A DNA stretch of 64,000 nucleotides, taken from positions 310,001 to 374,000 of the forward strand of contig JAFUWV010000002.1 of NCBI GenBank assembly GCA_017477325.1, written 5' to 3'. This document shows, in pieces, positions 1-8,157 of the stretch. The translations under genes were made by a program, and so were the position numbers. The DNA comes from Paludibacteraceae bacterium. GTDB lineage: Bacteria; Bacteroidota; Bacteroidia; Bacteroidales; Paludibacteraceae. Every line of letters starts with the position of its first letter. Position 1 is the stretch's first letter. The notes under the pieces are model-generated. The model had not been told where the DNA came from and did no database searches. It saw nothing but the letters and a program-made list of their open reading frames with translations.

Positions 1-2372
1 AGGTCCTCAGGTATTTCATATTGCATATTGGTTCCCGCCTTGAAACTCCCATATGCAGAAACTAGCATAATTTTAGCATCTTTATTCTTGCTTAGATCTG
101 TGAGAATTTCAGTTTCTACCTCCTCCCAATCTTTTGAAATACGAATATGATCATTAGTCCAATCTTCTGGAAGTGCTCCTTCTAATTTTGAAGGCATATT
201 TTTATATGTGCCATCAATAAGACAACTTAAAGTATAGATTTGAATCTTATCTTTATCGCCTGTGCGATTTTGGAAATAAATCATACTACGTAAATCATCG
301 TGAGAGATAAACCAGTGATACGATTCAACAAATTGGAAAAGGCGATATAATTGGAAAAATACATTCTCTAAGGTACTGTCATATTTCTTCAATTGTCGTA
401 TTGTAATCTTAAACCACTCTTCATCCAGACCTTCTTCTCGAGCCTCTTTTGAAAACATTTCTTTATACTTAAACGGTAGCTCCAGATGATTTTCTCTTTT
501 ATCTGTATATTCAAAATGTTCAATTGGAACGACTTCTATTCTATGTTCTTGAGGATATGTTTTTTCAACCAACTCATCAAATGTTTCTCTATCCTCTTTT
601 GATAATTCATGAACTTTATTGTTCATTATTTGCTTAAGATAAACAATGTCAAAATTGCTGACTATAGATTTGTTTGATGCTGTGGCAGAACATAAAACTA
701 TAGCAGTATTGTCGAAATGAGTGAGATTAAGTAATACTTTTTCGGGTGTGTTTGTAATCTCACGGCTAGACAATCTCACGCGATGTTGATTGTCTTTCTC
801 ATCAATTTCTTCTTGAAAGAATTGCACTCCTTGAGAATAAACAGAATAGTCAGGGAGTTTTATTGGCTTTTCATCTTTTGTTTCAATAAAGTTTTTCCTG
901 TTTGTCATGAACTCCAACTGTTGTTGCTCAAAATGATATTCTGAAGCGGACTCAAATCTGGAGAAGCATGTGTGAATTTCTCTTTCTAAAGTTGGATATC
1001 CAATATAACTTTGACCACCACCATTATTTCTTATATTTGCAATTTCGTCATCAAATTTTGCGCGGCTTGTCTCAAGAGCCTTTGTTATTACATTCCTAAA
1101 TTGTGATTTTACAGAAGTAATATTTCTAGTTATAAGAGTCAAAAATTCATCTAGAGAAATAACAACAGAATAAATGTTAAATAATGAATCTTTATTTTTG
1201 CTATGTACTAAAGTGAAATGTCTATTACCATTTTTATAACATACATACGAATTTGTATTATCACCACTCTGTGATATATTCAATTTTGTGGCTCCAGAGA
1301 AAAATACGCCTCTTCTGAAGTTTTCAATCTCTTCCGGGTTATCAATAAAAATACTTTTATAAGGTTTGATTTCGCCAAATAGTTTCTTCCAGTTGTTATT
1401 TATTGCTGTTTGTGCTTTATTTATGCCATCTTCTAACAGCGTTCCATAATACGAATTTGATGTATGATCTGGGCTCTCAAGAAGTGTCTTATATTGCAAG
1501 AACCCATTATATCCTTTTGCAAATCGTTTATTGCCATAAGCACTTTCAATTGATTGATCTATGATTGCATTTCTCATCGCAATTGCAGCCTGATCTGATT
1601 CATCAAATAAAATTAGTGTTCTCTCCTTTTTCTTTATATTGTTAAAATCAGTGATGTTAATTCTATCGTCAATGATAGGATCTATACCATACATTGCCTT
1701 ATGAACGGTCATAAGGAGAACCTTTTTACTTTTGTAGTTAACTTGCGGATAGACTTCTTGAAGATGAGGAAAGAGATTGTTTATTTTCCCTATGGAAACT
1801 TTCTTACATTGTTTTGTTTTTTCTAAATGATTTTTGAAGTTGTCAAAAAATGTTCGAACAGCATTACGAAGAGATGCCTCGTTTTCTTCTATCTGTTGAC
1901 GAATAAAATCATTATTGTTTGATTCGTAGGTTTTTATCAACCCTGCCAATCCTTCATAGATCTTCTTAACCCGACCATAACTATATTTCAAATCAGTAAT
2001 CTTTGTGTCTTTTTGCTCGTTAATCCGCTGGTCCATTTCTTCGAGCAACGATTTGAAACTCGAATTTTTAATAGCTTTGCTTATTACTTCGGGATTATTC
2101 TCAATGACTAATTTATCCTGGGGTCTAATCAAACTATTAGGAGATGAGATAAACTTTTCGATCTCCTTATCCATACCATTCACAAGTTTATTTTGGACAC
2201 AAAGAATGATTATTCGGTCAAAATGTTTTGGATAGTATTCACATGTAAGTTTACCAATAGTATATGACTTGCCACCACCGGTTGCAAGATCACAGATATA
2301 GATACCAGAAGTAGTATATTCTTTGAATATCTTCTCTACATGTTGGCTAAGTTGATCTTTATAGCTTGTCAT
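1..2372 (-). CDS. SF2 DEAD/DEAH-like helicase, C-terminus cut by window edge
   Basis: About 790 residues are visible, from an ATG 20 bases after the stop of the preceding fragment to the window edge; the C-terminus lies outside. Motifs seen: Walker A ATGGGKSYT near residue 30; a motif II FDESD (DExD form) near residue 255; motif III-like LCSAT about two thirds along; and GSFKAGTNMQY near the cut end, like motif V of SF2 enzymes. The long middle section between motifs II and III is charged and unassigned. The first residues resemble the N-termini of type III restriction Res subunits and of helicases in phage-defence clusters, but no methylase or specificity subunit is visible. A WYL regulator remnant upstream on the same strand fits a defence-type locus. 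Helicase fold is well supported; the role is unknown. Confidence 0.8.
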   Translation of the reverse strand, partial: MTSYKDQLSQHVEKIFKEYTTSGIYICDLATGGGKSYTIGKLTCEYYPKHFDRIIILCVQNKLVNGMDKEIEKFISSPNSLIRPQDKLVIENNPEVISKAIKNSSFKSLLEEMDQRINEQKDTKITDLKYSYGRVKKIYEGLAGLIKTYESNNNDFIRQQIEENEASLRNAVRTFFDNFKNHLEKTKQCKKVSIGKINNLFPHLQEVYPQVNYKSKKVLLMTVHKAMYGIDPIIDDRINITDFNNIKKKERTLILFDESDQAAIAMRNAIIDQSIESAYGNKRFAKGYNGFLQYKTLLESPDHTSNSYYGTLLEDGINKAQTAINNNWKKLFGEIKPYKSIFIDNPEEIENFRRGVFFSGATKLNISQSGDNTNSYVCYKNGNRHFTLVHSKNKDSLFNIYSVVISLDEFLTLITRNITSVKSQFRNVITKALETSRAKFDDEIANIRNNGGGQSYIGYPTLEREIHTCFSRFESASEYHFEQQQLEFMTNRKNFIETKDEKPIKLPDYSVYSQGVQFFQEEIDEKDNQHRVRLSSREITNTPEKVLLNLTHFDNTAIVLCSATASNKSIVSNFDIVYLKQIMNNKVHELSKEDRETFDELVEKTYPQEHRIEVVPIEHFEYTDKRENHLELPFKYKEMFSKEAREEGLDEEWFKITIRQLKKYDSTLENVFFQLYRLFQFVESYHWFISHDDLRSMIYFQNRTGDKDKIQIYTLSCLIDGTYKNMPSKLEGALPEDWTNDHIRISKDWEEVETEILTDLSKNKDAKIMLVSAYGSFKAGTNMQYEIPED

Positions 2373-2392
2373 ATTCAATCAATATTATTTTG

Positions 2393-2960
2393 TTATATTA
2401 TTTCATAGCTCACTTGCAATGCCGGAAGGCCCTCAAATGTAGTTAGAAAACAATTATATCGATACTTTGCCGTAATTATTTCAAAAGCTATATTTTCTAT
2501 CGATTTATTTTCAATAAATGACTGTATATAATGCTCAATATGCGACTTGCGCTGAGATTCTGGAAGCAATAAAGATGTTATAACTGCTAAAGGGCTCAAC
2601 TCATCATAAAACATAAATAGTTTATCCGGAAAGAAAAATGCCATATTTTGAGGCATATTGCTATCTAACGCTGCAGCATTATAGCAATATTTAAATATAC
2701 CCCAAAGAGGATATTCTAACGCCTTTACATGAGCGCCATCTTCTTTCATAATCGGAGAGCCGTACGTATTCATAGCATTCGGGATGGCATCTTCTTCAAA
2801 ACATTTATCTGCGATTAAAGGAATTTCTTTTATAAACGCTTTGGGATCCATTATTTTTGTGTCGCAATTAATATGACTATAAATAGATTTAGCTTTATCG
2901 CGCAATTTCTTATCGTTCGAAATTAGATAGTCACATAAACATGCCAGTGAAATATGGTGA
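2393..2960 (-). pseudogene. C-terminal fragment of a PIN-like protein
   Basis: The open frame has no ATG near its left end; a TTG at 2905 is the only easy start, and sensible protein sequence continues upstream of it. It reads HISLACLCDYLISNDKKL, which matches the end of PIN nuclease domains, where a conserved Asp precedes a (T/S)NDKKL motif. The N-terminal acidic half of a PIN domain is missing. About 110 further residues without a recognised domain follow. The frame runs straight out of the WYL fragment in another reading frame, so this looks like the downstream half of a gene left by a deletion. It ends 20 bases before the helicase start and may once have been its partner. A short protein could still be made from TTG. 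Confidence 0.5.
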
Positions 2961-3288
2961 GCATCAGTATTGTCTCTTTCAATTCGTCCATTTCTTCAGG
3001 TGTCAGAGGCGATTTCTCTATCGAGAACTTAGGATCTTCGTAGCGATAATACACATTCCTGCCGTCTTTTATATGCTCGATATCAGCACTGAAACCCTCC
3101 GGACTCTCCATGTAATTGAGGTCTAAACGGATCTGACGAATGCTAACTGACGTAGGAGTGGAATACACTTCGGTTAATTCCCGAGCGCATGCTTCTACGA
3201 GTTCTTGCGCTCCATATTTACGGCGTGTATCACGCAAACACCTGTCTATCACACGGTATCTGACCGATGCTCCTTTGTTTTTTGCCAT
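2923..3288 (-). pseudogene. Truncated WYL-domain transcriptional regulator (N-terminus only)
   Basis: The 121 residues match the start of the roughly 330-residue WYL regulators of Bacteroidetes: a winged-helix part beginning MAKNKGASVRYRVIDRCLR, then the RQIRLDLNYMES turn, DGRNVYYRYEDP and LTPEEMDELKETILML. Similarity stops at the point where the ligand-binding WYL domain should begin, and eight unrelated residues lead to a stop. Family members usually sense a nucleic-acid-like ligand and repress a neighbouring defence gene. What is left could still bind DNA but lacks the sensor. It has its own strong promoter upstream. Confidence 0.7.
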
Positions 3289-3362
3289 GGTATTCAGAAT
3301 TTAGATTTTGCTTGTTTTCTGCCCTAATGATTACTATAAGGCGGTAGTTTACATTCCGCCTA

Positions 3363-3393
3363 CAAAGATACGACAAATTTTAAGAAAAACAAA
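3363..3393 (-). promoter_or_regulatory. Promoter of the WYL remnant / helicase transcript
   Basis: On the minus strand TTTG at 3393-3390 is followed after 19 bases by TATCTTTG at 3370-3363, a full match to the Bacteroidetes housekeeping promoter. The leader begins with a short inverted repeat, GGCGG...CCGCC (3342-3362). The core of this promoter is duplicated exactly at 62531-62553. Confidence 0.75.
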
Positions 3394-3433
3394 ATGTGTA
3401 TGGTTGATGCGGATGGTGGAAAACAAGAGAGAG

Positions 3434-3465
3434 TTTGCATATATAGAGGAAAAAGAATAACTTTG
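3434..3465 (+). promoter_or_regulatory. Promoter of the 360-residue hypothetical gene
   Basis: TTTG at 3434-3437, 20 bases, then TAACTTTG at 3458-3465. The predicted start of transcription falls just before a tandem repeat, so the repeat forms most of the 5' untranslated leader. Confidence 0.7.
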
Positions 3466-3476
3466 CGGACAAAAAG

Positions 3477-3587
3477 CTGAAAGACCGCTGTGCTGAAAGA
3501 CCGCTGTGCTGAAAGACCGTTGCACTGAAAGACCGTTGCACTGAAAGACTGTTGCACTGAAAGACCGCTGTGCTGAAAGAGTAAAGA
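3477..3587 (+). repeat. 16-bp tandem repeat, six and a half copies, in a 5' leader
   Basis: The unit is CTGAAAGACCGCTGTG. Copies begin at 3477 (17 bases), 3494, 3510, 3526, 3542, 3558 and, partly, 3574. Copies 3-5 carry the variant ending CCGTTGCA or CTGTTGCA. A purine-rich tract of GTAAAGAGCAAAGA type follows up to the start codon. Related single units occur near 6418 and 53960. Confidence 0.9.
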
Positions 3588-3624
3588 GCAAAGACAAAAG
3601 AGCAAAGAAAAAAACGAAGAAGAT

Positions 3625-4707
3625 ATGATGTACGATTATAATTTTTATCACAAGAGATGTCTGATGAAGAAGAGTGTGAACTACGAGAAGGAGCTGGACT
3701 TCACAGAGAAAGAACTGCTGATGTTGGATTTGCTACTGGGAAATATAGAAGATTACGGCGAAGTGGACTGGCGTTGGCTGAAGGAAGATATATGCGGCAA
3801 TACGGAAGAATTTGCAGACAAGATAGTGATGAGAGAAGAGAAGGTAAGAGTGTTGAGCTATCTGCGGGACAACTGCAGAGAGTGTCTGTTTGATGCATCG
3901 TATCCGGAAGAAGAGATATTGGCATTTGAAGACGAGTGCGTGAGGTTGATATGGAAAGCATTAAGAGAGAGAAAAAATGATCCGGTGATTGAGGGTATGG
4001 ACCCGGATCCGGACCTACTATCGATAGCCGTTACACACAGGAAGGAGCGCGAATTGACAGAAAAAGAAAAGATAATATTTAAACGTATACCTCGATTCTT
4101 AATAGTATGGACGGCTGTAAGCAGGGTGATACTATTCGAATTGGCATATGCGGTACAGGCGTACATAAAAGAGGAGCCGAAGAGACGTCAAGAGGAGGGT
4201 GATGAGGATTGGATAAAACCGAATGAGATGGCAATGGCACTATATGATCAGATACAGAAGAAAGCGAACAAGAGGCTATGGCAGAACTACAACCCCGTAT
4301 ATCAAACGCTTTTTATCGTAGTATGCCTGACAGGCGCATCTGACGACGCCACAGAGAGAGAAAAAGAATTTGCGAAAGAGGTGATGGACTATATAGACAA
4401 AAAGAAAGACTTTAAGGGGTTGGACGTGAGGCGTACGGCAGAGTTAGTGATAAATGAACTGAAAGAACTGGAGGACGAAGAAAAGAACAACGTGACAGAT
4501 AGGGCTCTGCCTATACCGAGACCCAAAGACTACGTGGGGACAATGCTATATATAGAGACGCGGCGGAAGAGTGACGCCGAGTTCAGCGAATATTGCAGGA
4601 CACACAATAGGGTGGAACTATGCGAGAGACTAACGAAAGAATTCGGGTGGGAGGTGGATGCCCATTCGCTGGGAGTAAGCATAGGGAGAGGACAGAGGAG
4701 GAGGTAA
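3625..4707 (+). CDS. Hypothetical protein, 360 residues
   Basis: No family was recognised. The protein is highly charged, mostly helical in appearance, rich in Glu, Lys and Arg, without a signal peptide, and has one moderately hydrophobic stretch near residues 150-175 (FLIVWTAVSRVILFELAYAV), perhaps a buried helix. The start shown is the first ATG after the repeat-bearing leader; an ATG at 3664 (MKKSVNYEKEL) is a possible alternative. It is the first gene of a plus-strand block of small accessory genes and has its own promoter; an AT-rich repeat and a terminator-like hairpin follow it. Codon use is rich in AGA/AGG, like the other genes of this block and unlike the nucleotide genes, which suggests acquired DNA. 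Confidence 0.7.
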   Translation: MMYDYNFYHKRCLMKKSVNYEKELDFTEKELLMLDLLLGNIEDYGEVDWRWLKEDICGNTEEFADKIVMREEKVRVLSYLRDNCRECLFDASYPEEEILAFEDECVRLIWKALRERKNDPVIEGMDPDPDLLSIAVTHRKERELTEKEKIIFKRIPRFLIVWTAVSRVILFELAYAVQAYIKEEPKRRQEEGDEDWIKPNEMAMALYDQIQKKANKRLWQNYNPVYQTLFIVVCLTGASDDATEREKEFAKEVMDYIDKKKDFKGLDVRRTAELVINELKELEDEEKNNVTDRALPIPRPKDYVGTMLYIETRRKSDAEFSEYCRTHNRVELCERLTKEFGWEVDAHSLGVSIGRGQRRR

Positions 4708-4840
4708 TAATTCATAATTCATAATGCATAATGCATAATTTATAATTCATAATTCATAATGCATAATTCATAATGCATAATTCATAATTTATAATGCATA
4801 ATATATAATTCATAATTCATAATTTATAATTCATAATTTA
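4707..4840. repeat. AT-rich array of CATAATT/CATAATG units
   Basis: About 130 bases made almost only of TAATTCATAAT and TAATGCATAAT words directly behind the stop codon. A shorter copy lies at 7354-7388 behind another stop codon. The array is partly self-complementary and can form cruciforms. No gene or CRISPR-like spacer is present. Confidence 0.9.
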
Positions 4841-4853
4841 GAGAGACGGAGGG

Positions 4854-4893
4854 ACCGGCACTGCTCAGAGGAGCGGCGCCGGTTTGTTTTATT
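4854..4893 (+). terminator. Terminator-like hairpin
   Basis: ACCGGC at 4854-4859 pairs with GCCGGT at 4878-4883, with further inner GCTC/GAGC pairing, followed by TTGTTTTATT. It would end the upstream transcript before the next promoter. Confidence 0.55.
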
Positions 4894-4990
4894 GTGGAGA
4901 TGTTCCGGAGCAACAGCATCATAAGGTGCGTCTCAACAAGCGTGTCTTTATATAAACAAGAGGAAGTCACGCAAAAAGTCACAAACGTGA

Positions 4991-5139
4991 CTTGAGGTGA
5001 AAAGCGAGAGGAGTAATTTTGCAGCGTCGAAAATGGGGCAAGTATCGATATGGCGGCTACAGAGAGTCGTCGCCCCACGGAAGGCAGACACCGGTGTCAT
5101 AATGTTTAACCAAGTGGTGGAGACAGAAGTCTCCGCCAC
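4991..5139 (+). promoter_or_regulatory. Promoter and structured leader of the 192-residue gene
   Basis: CTTG at 4991-4994, 19 bases, then TAATTTTG at 5014-5021. The leader of about 130 bases contains TGGGGC...GCCCCA pairing and, at 5114-5139, an 11-bp stem (GTGGTGGAGAC / GTCTCCGCCAC) with an AGAA loop. The stem ends just before an AGAGGAG ribosome-binding site, so it may affect translation. Confidence 0.6.
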
Positions 5140-5158
5140 TAAAGAGGAGCAAAATATT

Positions 5159-5737
5159 ATGACAACAAAAGAGAAACTGCTCAAAGAGAGCGGAGAGAGC
5201 CTAAGCAGGCTGCTGGCTGCATATATGGCAACGAGTCAGGACAAGCTTGCGAAACGGTTCAGGACATACTATGCGGAAGCGACAGGCACGGCGAGTGCTG
5301 AGCTAAGTGCAGGAAAACAGAACAGAGGCACGTCGTGCAAGAAAGACAAGATGCGTCCGACGGATGCCACCTTCAGGTATGTGTGGTTGAAGACAGCGCC
5401 TGAGAAGATAGTTGCGCTATACGAGCGGCTGAAAGGTGAGAAATGGATAGACCGCGACACAGATCCCGATGATTTTTATGCGTTGTTTGCAGGTGAGGAG
5501 AGCGCTTGCAAGATACGATGGACAGGCAAGAAGACAGTGCTTGTATATCTGATGAAGCTGCTGAAGGAGCGTCAGTACGTGAGACTCCCCAAGGGTAAGG
5601 GAATATGGGAAGTGACGGGGAGTCATTTTCTGGATGCAGACGGCCGATACTTCAAGCGCCTCAGGTGCGTGAGAATGCCCATAAGACAGAAGTACAAAGC
5701 GGAGGCGATAGCGGAGTTGATGAACGGGGAAAAATAG
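5159..5737 (+). CDS. Hypothetical protein, 192 residues
   Basis: The ATG at 5159 is chosen because it has an AGAGGAG site 12 bases upstream and lies behind a promoter at 5014-5021; the longer frame from 4997 starts upstream of that promoter. The C-terminal 110 residues (YVWLKTAPEKIVALYERL ... CKIRWTGKKTVLVYLMKLL) resemble, weakly, the domain at the end of RteC-like and other Bacteroidetes mobile-element regulators, where a 'W-x-G-x-x-x-x-L-x-Y-L' segment packs as a small helical fold. That assignment is tentative. It is soluble and basic, with no membrane segment. It belongs to the plus-strand accessory block. Confidence 0.65.
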   Translation: MTTKEKLLKESGESLSRLLAAYMATSQDKLAKRFRTYYAEATGTASAELSAGKQNRGTSCKKDKMRPTDATFRYVWLKTAPEKIVALYERLKGEKWIDRDTDPDDFYALFAGEESACKIRWTGKKTVLVYLMKLLKERQYVRLPKGKGIWEVTGSHFLDADGRYFKRLRCVRMPIRQKYKAEAIAELMNGEK

Positions 5738-5963
5738 AAAAGACTGCGCTGCGGGTTGCATGGAGAAAAAAATATACAAAAAAAATGCTTGCCGGTAAGG
5801 GCTTGATTTCCAATAGTTGGTGAAGAATAATCTTGACAAAAACAGAACCAAAGAGAAAAAAGACTGCGCAAAACAGAAAACGTGCAACCTGAAAAAATCT
5901 AAATAGTGGAGGGACGAATGAAGGAGATGAAAAAGAGGTCTAACGCTAAAAAAACATAAGAAC

Positions 5964-6395
5964 ATGAAAACAACAGAGACCTGCATTAAGATGATGTTTG
6001 CTTGCAGGAGCAAAAAAGAAGGCAGAATGATAGCTGCCGCAGTGAGGTACCACTTTGAAGTGCTGAACCCGATAATGGATGAAAGGGGAGGCATAGTGGA
6101 AGTAGTGATGAACTTGCTTGAAGGTGAGTTCAGTGAGCGAGAGAACCTTGAGATAGTATCTGTGACACTATCGGAACGAGTGAAGACATGCGAGGAATGG
6201 AGCGTGACGGTGAAGACAAAGAGTGTGACGATAACAGAAGTGTTCACAGGGAAGAAAATGCCAAAGATACGGCTGAACAGAATAGAAGATATAGAGAACA
6301 TATTCAAAGAGAAATACAACTCGGAGAAAGTATATTTTTCAGATTTTGAGAATGGTGAGGAGATGATGAGCAGCATGTGTGAGGAAGTTGGATAA
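5964..6395 (+). CDS. Hypothetical protein, 143 residues
   Basis: Unrecognised. Opens MKTTETCIKMMFACRSKK and has an alternating beta-strand/helix look (IVSVTLSERVKTCEEWSVTVKTKSVTI), suggesting a small alpha/beta protein, with an acidic C-terminal quarter. No signal peptide or membrane segment. A purine-rich leader with GGAGATGAAAAAGAGG lies in front. It sits alone between two roughly 140-230-base gaps in the accessory block. Confidence 0.6.
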   Translation: MKTTETCIKMMFACRSKKEGRMIAAAVRYHFEVLNPIMDERGGIVEVVMNLLEGEFSERENLEIVSVTLSERVKTCEEWSVTVKTKSVTITEVFTGKKMPKIRLNRIEDIENIFKEKYNSEKVYFSDFENGEEMMSSMCEEVG

Positions 6396-6531
6396 GATAA
6401 AAGAATAAAGATAAAAGACTGCTGCGCTGAAAGAAGTAAGAGTGCAGCGCTGTTAGAGTAAAGATAAAAGATAAAAGAAGAAAGAAGAAAGAACAAAGAA
6501 CAAAGAACAAAGAATAAAGAAGGGAGGCGGT

Positions 6532-6993
6532 ATGTTGATAACACTAAGAAGGACGCTGTACACAGCGAACGGAACGATAGGCAGGATAGATATAGACGGC
6601 AAGGAGATATGCCGGTCGATAGAGCCTAACAGAGGCTGGGGCACATACAGGGAATGGAGCGGGCAGAAGAGCGAGAAAGGCTGCATACCGCAAGGATGGT
6701 ATGGAGTGACGATAAGTGAGTCGCCAAAGTTCGGCAGAGAGTTGCCGATACTGATGGATGTTCCTGGTTTTGATGGTATAAGGATACATGCCGGCAACAC
6801 ATACAAGCATACGGCAGGTTGCATATTGCCAGGCGAGTTGTGCATGCCTGAGAATTATTACAGAGAAAAAGAGAATGCAGTGCCGACAGTGTTTGAATCG
6901 AGGAAAAGAGAAGGAGAGTTGACAAAAATAATTAAGTCGGCACTGAAGAAAGGAGAATACGTGTACATAAGAATAACGGAAGAGACAAACTAA
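6532..6993 (+). CDS. DUF5675 family protein (phage lysis-associated), copy 1
   Basis: 153 residues, full length for the family. The signature is clear: ICRSIEPNR, then IPQGWYGVTISESPKFGR, VPGFDGIRIHAGNT and HTAGCILPG. The conserved His, Gly and Cys of the IHAGN-x(5)-GC segment resemble the active-site layout of cysteine enzymes acting on peptidoglycan, but the family's activity is, as far as I know, unproven. A GGGAGG site precedes the ATG, behind a purine-rich low-complexity leader. It is followed at 42 bases by a small conserved-looking gene and then by a holin-like protein, a second DUF5675 gene and a spanin-like lipoprotein. Confidence 0.85.
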   Translation: MLITLRRTLYTANGTIGRIDIDGKEICRSIEPNRGWGTYREWSGQKSEKGCIPQGWYGVTISESPKFGRELPILMDVPGFDGIRIHAGNTYKHTAGCILPGELCMPENYYREKENAVPTVFESRKREGELTKIIKSALKKGEYVYIRITEETN

Positions 6994-7035
6994 ATCAAGT
7001 AACATTATGTTTAACATTTTAAAAGATAGAAGATT

Positions 7036-7356
7036 ATGAAGATAAAATTGAATGAGATACTAAAAGAAGCACACGGAAAGATGTGCAAGTTAGACGGTTC
7101 GCCGATATTGGCGTATAACTCGAAGACAGACGTGCAATATGCATATCATGTTCACGCAAAGAACCCCCGCATAGCGGACCCGAGCGAGCAACAGACGGCA
7201 CGCAGACAGAAATTTGCCGCGACGGTGGCAGCAGTGAAGCAGAAGAAAGCGAACCCGACCGAGTGGGAGGCAATAAAAGAAGGCTTCAAGAACCAGAGCA
7301 AATATAAATCACTATGGAGTTATGCATTCTCGGTGGTGTATCCGACGATTAGCTAA
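7036..7356 (+). CDS. Small hypothetical protein, 106 residues
   Basis: Basic, soluble, with Lys/Gln-rich helices (RQKFAATVAAVKQKKANP) and an aromatic C-terminus (YKSLWSYAFSVVYPTIS). Not recognised beyond its position between a DUF5675 gene and a holin-like gene, a setting typical of small proteins from Bacteroidetes prophage-like elements. Starts at an ATG 42 bases after the previous stop. A CATAAT-type repeat starts at its stop codon. Confidence 0.6.
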   Translation: MKIKLNEILKEAHGKMCKLDGSPILAYNSKTDVQYAYHVHAKNPRIADPSEQQTARRQKFAATVAAVKQKKANPTEWEAIKEGFKNQSKYKSLWSYAFSVVYPTIS

Positions 7357-7400
7357 TGCATAATGCATAATGCATAATTCATAATTGTTGGTGAATCGTG

Positions 7401-7428
7401 GTAGAGTCATAGTGCGCTATGGCTCTAC
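7401..7428. other. Stem-loop between small genes
   Basis: Arms of 12 bases (GTAGAGTCATAG and CTATGGCTCTAC, one G-U pair) around a TGCG loop. No strong T-run follows, so termination is uncertain; it may instead protect a transcript end. ACTTGAAAC words repeat downstream at 7478-7510. Confidence 0.6.
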
Positions 7429-7534
7429 CTAGTTGATAAAAGTTGATAAGTTGGTTTATCGCGCAGATGACGCAGATTACTTGAAACTTGAAACATGAAA
7501 CTTGAAACCCGAATTTTTATATTGAGAAGATGTT

Positions 7535-7756
7535 ATGAAGAAGTTTATTGAGATTTGGAGTATAGTGTTTGGAAGCCTGATAGTGGTGGCAGGGTTTGTG
7601 GTTGACCCGACAGGCGTGGTGCACTCAAGCGTACTATATGTGTTCGCCATCTGCATCGTGAATGCTGCTGCATTAGAAGGTGTGGAGTTGCTTAAAGTGA
7701 TGGATTATTTCAAACTAAGAAAGGAGGATAAGAATGTTACTGACAGTGATTCGTGA
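7535..7756 (+). CDS. Holin-like small membrane protein
   Basis: 73 residues with two hydrophobic segments, IWSIVFGSLIVVAGFVV (about residues 7-23) and SVLYVFAICIVNAAALEGV (about 32-50), and a short charged tail ending KLRKEDKNVTDSDS. This is the size and layout of class II holins. No sequence family was recognised with certainty. Its stop codon overlaps the start of the next (DUF5675) gene, and a spanin-like gene follows, so a role in membrane permeabilisation for lysis fits. A small structural membrane protein remains possible. Confidence 0.6.
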   Translation: MKKFIEIWSIVFGSLIVVAGFVVDPTGVVHSSVLYVFAICIVNAAALEGVELLKVMDYFKLRKEDKNVTDSDS

Positions 7757-8157
7757 TGAAATAAAAAAAGATTATACCCGGGGGTGTATTGCTGGTAGAT
7801 GGTAAGGAGTTCAGTCGCACCATAGAACCTCCAGTAAAAGGAAACAAAACCCATCCAAAGGGGTCAATTCCCATGGGTTGGTACAGAGTGGAGATTACTT
7901 ATTCTCCGAAGTTCAAGCGAGTGATGCCATTGTTCAGAATGGTGCCGGGATTTGAGGGTATCCGCATACATGCAGGACTACGGGTAGAGAATACGCAAGG
8001 ATGTATATGCGTAGGCGAGCGATGGAGAGAAAACAAACTAACTGAAATGCTAATAAAAGCACAAGAAAATGGAGAAGAAATATTTATATGTGTTACTGAT
8101 TCTGAGCATGCTGACAGTCAGTTGCAAAACATACCAAGCAAGTTCAGAAAGCAATAA
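7734..8157 (+). pseudogene. DUF5675 family protein, copy 2, frameshifted in a G5 run
   Basis: The ATG at 7734 has an AAGGAGG site and begins MLLTVIRDEIKKDYTRG; the frame then stops after a few codons. From about 7785 a second frame continues VLLVDGKEF ... IPMGWYRVEITYSPKFKR ... GFEGIRIHAGLR ... TQGCICVGE, a typical DUF5675 body. Removing one G from the run at 7780-7784 joins both halves perfectly. It is therefore a single-base frameshift: mutation, slippage-controlled expression, or sequencing error. A TTG start at 7789 could give a shortened protein. The start overlaps the holin-like gene and the end overlaps the spanin-like gene, typical of lysis cassettes. Confidence 0.8.

Noticed and set aside
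3349-3651. 100-codon minus-strand frame
   Set aside because: Consists of the translated 16-bp tandem repeat.
4997-5158. Longer start for the 192-residue protein
   Set aside because: The extension starts upstream of the likely transcription start and runs through leader hairpins.
5417-6544. 375-codon minus-strand frame
   Set aside because: Phe/Ser/Leu-rich low-complexity translation opposite two better-supported plus-strand genes and their leaders.
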